Assembly: GCA_002451015.1 (NCBI GenBank)
Contig: DKBB01000053.1
Span: 16,055-22,692, forward strand
Reading direction: 5' to 3'
Length of the DNA stretch: 6,638 nt
DNA from: Acidobacteria bacterium UBA6911
GTDB taxonomy: Bacteria; Acidobacteriota; UBA6911
This document shows, piece after piece, positions 5,450 through 6,638 of this stretch. Within the stretch, counting starts at the first letter, position 1; every line of letters begins with the position of its first letter. The position numbers were made by a program, and so were the translations under genes. Below the pieces are notes generated by a model that had not been told where the DNA came from, did not search any database, and worked only from the letters and a program-made list of their open reading frames with translations.

Positions 5450-6202
5450 TTACCCGATCATGGAGCCGATTCCCGCCCCGATCAATGCAATGATTCCATA
5501 AATGATAGACAACCATGTGGCAACCGTAGCGGTTTTCAGCTTCTTCGAGACCGCTGCATACCCTATAGACAGAAGCACAATGTGCCAGATGGCAAAAACC
5601 TCTACGTAGCCCGCCAGTTTCATAAAGAATTTCGGCAGGATATCGTCGCCAAATAAATTTGCAAGAATCGCTCCAAGGCTGGAACTCAAAATATTGGAAG
5701 CGTTTCGAATGTCCAGCCCCTCCGGGCCTTTTAAAGAAATGACTATGACCAATAATACAAAAGAAACAATCGTAACAGCGGTAACGGCATACAACGTTGC
5801 CGCATACACAGCCTTAAAACGGTTCTCGACAGCTATGATTTTACTGATCAGCATAAAAACAGCTGCAATAACCAGGGTACCCAAAATGGTTCCGATACCA
5901 GAACTCAACAGGATCATCGCTTTTATCAGGGGGCCTGCTACAGCCATTTGTTCCGGAGTCACCTGTGCCTGTGCGTTGGTTGCGGACAATAACGTCGCTA
6001 GGTCGATATAGGATGCTAGATAGTAGCCTTGTGCAAACCCGATAATGACAAGGGCAATAATTGGAACCAGCAGTTTGGGCACACGGCCGATTTCAGCGAA
6101 TGTTTCTCCAGGCGACATATAGACACCGCCCAAGCGTGAAAAATAATTTCTTGGAACGGCATTTTCTTCTTCCGGCGCAGACGTGCTATTGGACTCGGAC
6201 AT
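5450..6202 (-). CDS. Yip1-family integral membrane protein
   Basis: The 250-residue product starts at the ATG 6200-6202, which has a strong GAGGAGG eight bases upstream. A hydrophilic, acidic N-terminus (1-17) precedes YFSRLGGVYMSPGETFAEIGR, the amphipathic entry motif of bacterial Yip1-domain proteins, in which F-x-x-L...P-x-x-x-F-x-x-I leads into the first span. Hydrophobic segments follow at about 43-65, 92-122, 131-157, 196-217 and 225-249, giving about five spans. The polar loop 66-90 and the loop 158-190 lie between them. The domain is named after eukaryotic Yip1, which acts in Rab-dependent vesicle traffic; bacterial members have no settled role. No catalytic residues are evident. It is monocistronic as far as can be seen, with gaps on both sides and a divergent gene upstream. 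The family call rests on the N-terminal motif and topology. Confidence 0.8.
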   Translation of the reverse strand: MSESNSTSAPEEENAVPRNYFSRLGGVYMSPGETFAEIGRVPKLLVPIIALVIIGFAQGYYLASYIDLATLLSATNAQAQVTPEQMAVAGPLIKAMILLSSGIGTILGTLVIAAVFMLISKIIAVENRFKAVYAATLYAVTAVTIVSFVLLVIVISLKGPEGLDIRNASNILSSSLGAILANLFGDDILPKFFMKLAGYVEVFAIWHIVLLSIGYAAVSKKLKTATVATWLSIIYGIIALIGAGIGSMIG

Positions 6203-6252
6203 CAGAGGGCCCTCCTCGGCTATTTAAATTTTCGTCAAAAAGAATATTTATA

Positions 6253-6258
6253 ATTATA
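6253..6258 (-). promoter_or_regulatory. Candidate -10 element of the Yip1-family gene
   Basis: A perfect TATAAT on the minus strand (6258 to 6253) in an AT-rich stretch would start transcription near 6246, about 43 nt before the ATG. No good -35 is found at the right distance, so this is a partial match. Confidence 0.35.
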
Positions 6259-6468
6259 AGGAGAACTACGAATAAACGCATATAAAAATTCCGAGAAAAC
6301 CATAGCCATGGATTGAGTGACTATTTTCCTGTAGCATCCGGCCGGTATTGCAGTAAGATGGGTCAGCCCGTAATTCCAGATCCATTTACGGTAACCCGGG
6401 AACACGGGTTCGAAGGCATTCTGGGGACTCTGATACGATGCGTCTTACGTATTACAAACACCTTTCCA

Positions 6469-6496
6469 TTGATGATTGCACAGAATTCCCCATAAT
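6469..6496 (+). promoter_or_regulatory. Candidate promoter of the Tat-signal gene
   Basis: TTGATG (6469-6474), 16 bases, CATAAT (6491-6496): 4/6 and 5/6 matches to the sigma-70 consensus. A start near 6503 would leave about 77 nt of leader before the ATG at 6580. Confidence 0.4.
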
Positions 6497-6579
6497 TTTT
6501 ATGGTATCCCTAAAATCTGTAATTAGAACCTGTCACAACATCCAGGAATCTCCGGAAGAATATAAATAGGAGGATTTTC

Positions 6580-6638
6580 ATGCCTGACGAAACAACCAAC
6601 AAGAGCGAGGGAGCAGGCCTGAACCGCAGGAATTTCCT
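6580..6638 (+). CDS. Start of a twin-arginine (Tat) exported protein, truncated by window end
   Basis: ATG at 6580 is preceded by a perfect AGGAGG (6568-6573) at a 6-base spacing, the best ribosome site in the window. Nineteen codons are complete: a polar acidic start (MPDETTNKSEGAG) followed by LNRRNF and the first two bases of a Leu codon (CT), giving the N-R-R-N-F-L form of the Tat consensus S/T-R-R-x-F-L-K. The product should be folded, often with a cofactor, in the cytoplasm and exported or membrane-anchored through TatABC. Proteins with such a short acidic lead and RRNFL include Rieske iron-sulfur subunits, molybdopterin enzymes and Gfo/Idh/MocA-type oxidoreductases; nothing here chooses between them. 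Confidence 0.72.
   Translation, partial: MPDETTNKSEGAGLNRRNF

Larger units (their letters stand above)
6203..6579. other. Divergent intergenic region between the Yip1-family gene and the Tat-signal gene
   Basis: This 377-bp stretch carries promoters for both flanking genes and no supported gene. A short plus-strand frame from a TTG at 6313 lacks a ribosome site and family features. A small dyad AACCCG/CGGGTT with a 6-nt loop (6393-6410) has no U run. The part at 6220-6300 is strongly AT-rich. Confidence 0.6.

Noticed and set aside
5327..5656. Plus-strand frame of 109 codons spanning the tyrS/Yip1 gap
   Set aside because: It is mostly antisense to the Yip1-family gene and has no Shine-Dalgarno or domain features.
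6313..6495. Small plus-strand gene of 60 codons between the divergent genes
   Set aside because: TTG start without a ribosome site, no recognisable motif, and it overlaps the candidate promoter of the following gene.

Overview
The window looks like ordinary chromosomal housekeeping DNA from a free-living Gram-negative bacterium of moderate GC content. The signs are signal-peptide-bearing Amt, a GlnK-type PII protein under a sigma-54-like promoter, a twin-arginine leader and AGGAGG-type ribosome sites. The phylum cannot be fixed from the sequence alone. The gene assortment (photolyase end, DUF2085, Yip1-family protein, tyrS, a Tat substrate) would suit a planctomycete, hydrogenedentote or deltaproteobacterial-type lineage, but that is only an impression. 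I see no mobile element, phage gene, CRISPR array or RNA gene.

Layout. At the left edge, positions 1-189 (+) hold the C-terminal end of a DNA photolyase. Its stop overlaps the stop of a convergent small membrane protein (179-691, -). That gene overlaps by 20 bp the 3' end of a DUF2085 membrane protein (672-1199, -), so the two form a tight two-gene operon. The operon has its own promoter (TTGACA-N17-TATTGT) placed so close to the preferred ATG that the mRNA would be almost leaderless. A perfect 16-bp hairpin (1264-1299) separates it from the next unit. Between that hairpin and amtB lies a 247-bp non-coding stretch with two arrays of a 7-bp phased repeat (consensus AACNTYN) in opposite orientation, the least explained structure in the window.

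The centre is a nitrogen module transcribed leftwards: glnK (3028-3366) then amtB (1547-2965). It is headed by a sigma-54 -24/-12 element (TGGCATG-N4-TTGCT) at 3462-3477, about 84 nt of leader before the glnK ATG. AmtB conducts ammonium and GlnK gates it according to 2-oxoglutarate, ATP/ADP and possibly uridylylation; sigma-54 would tie both to nitrogen limitation through an NtrC-like activator. The roughly 450 bp upstream of the promoter is AT-rich and non-coding, with a CTACG-C-CGTAG dyad about 125 bp upstream of the expected start point and a widely spaced 12-bp inverted repeat.

To the right are tyrS (3931-5211, -), complete tyrosyl-tRNA synthetase, and a Yip1-family membrane protein (5450-6202, -). 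A divergent gene begins at 6580 (+) with an excellent ribosome site and a twin-arginine signal, and is cut by the window end. All genes look intact. No previously undescribed system stands out; the most useful leads are the heptad repeat arrays and the operator-like promoter of the DUF2085 operon.
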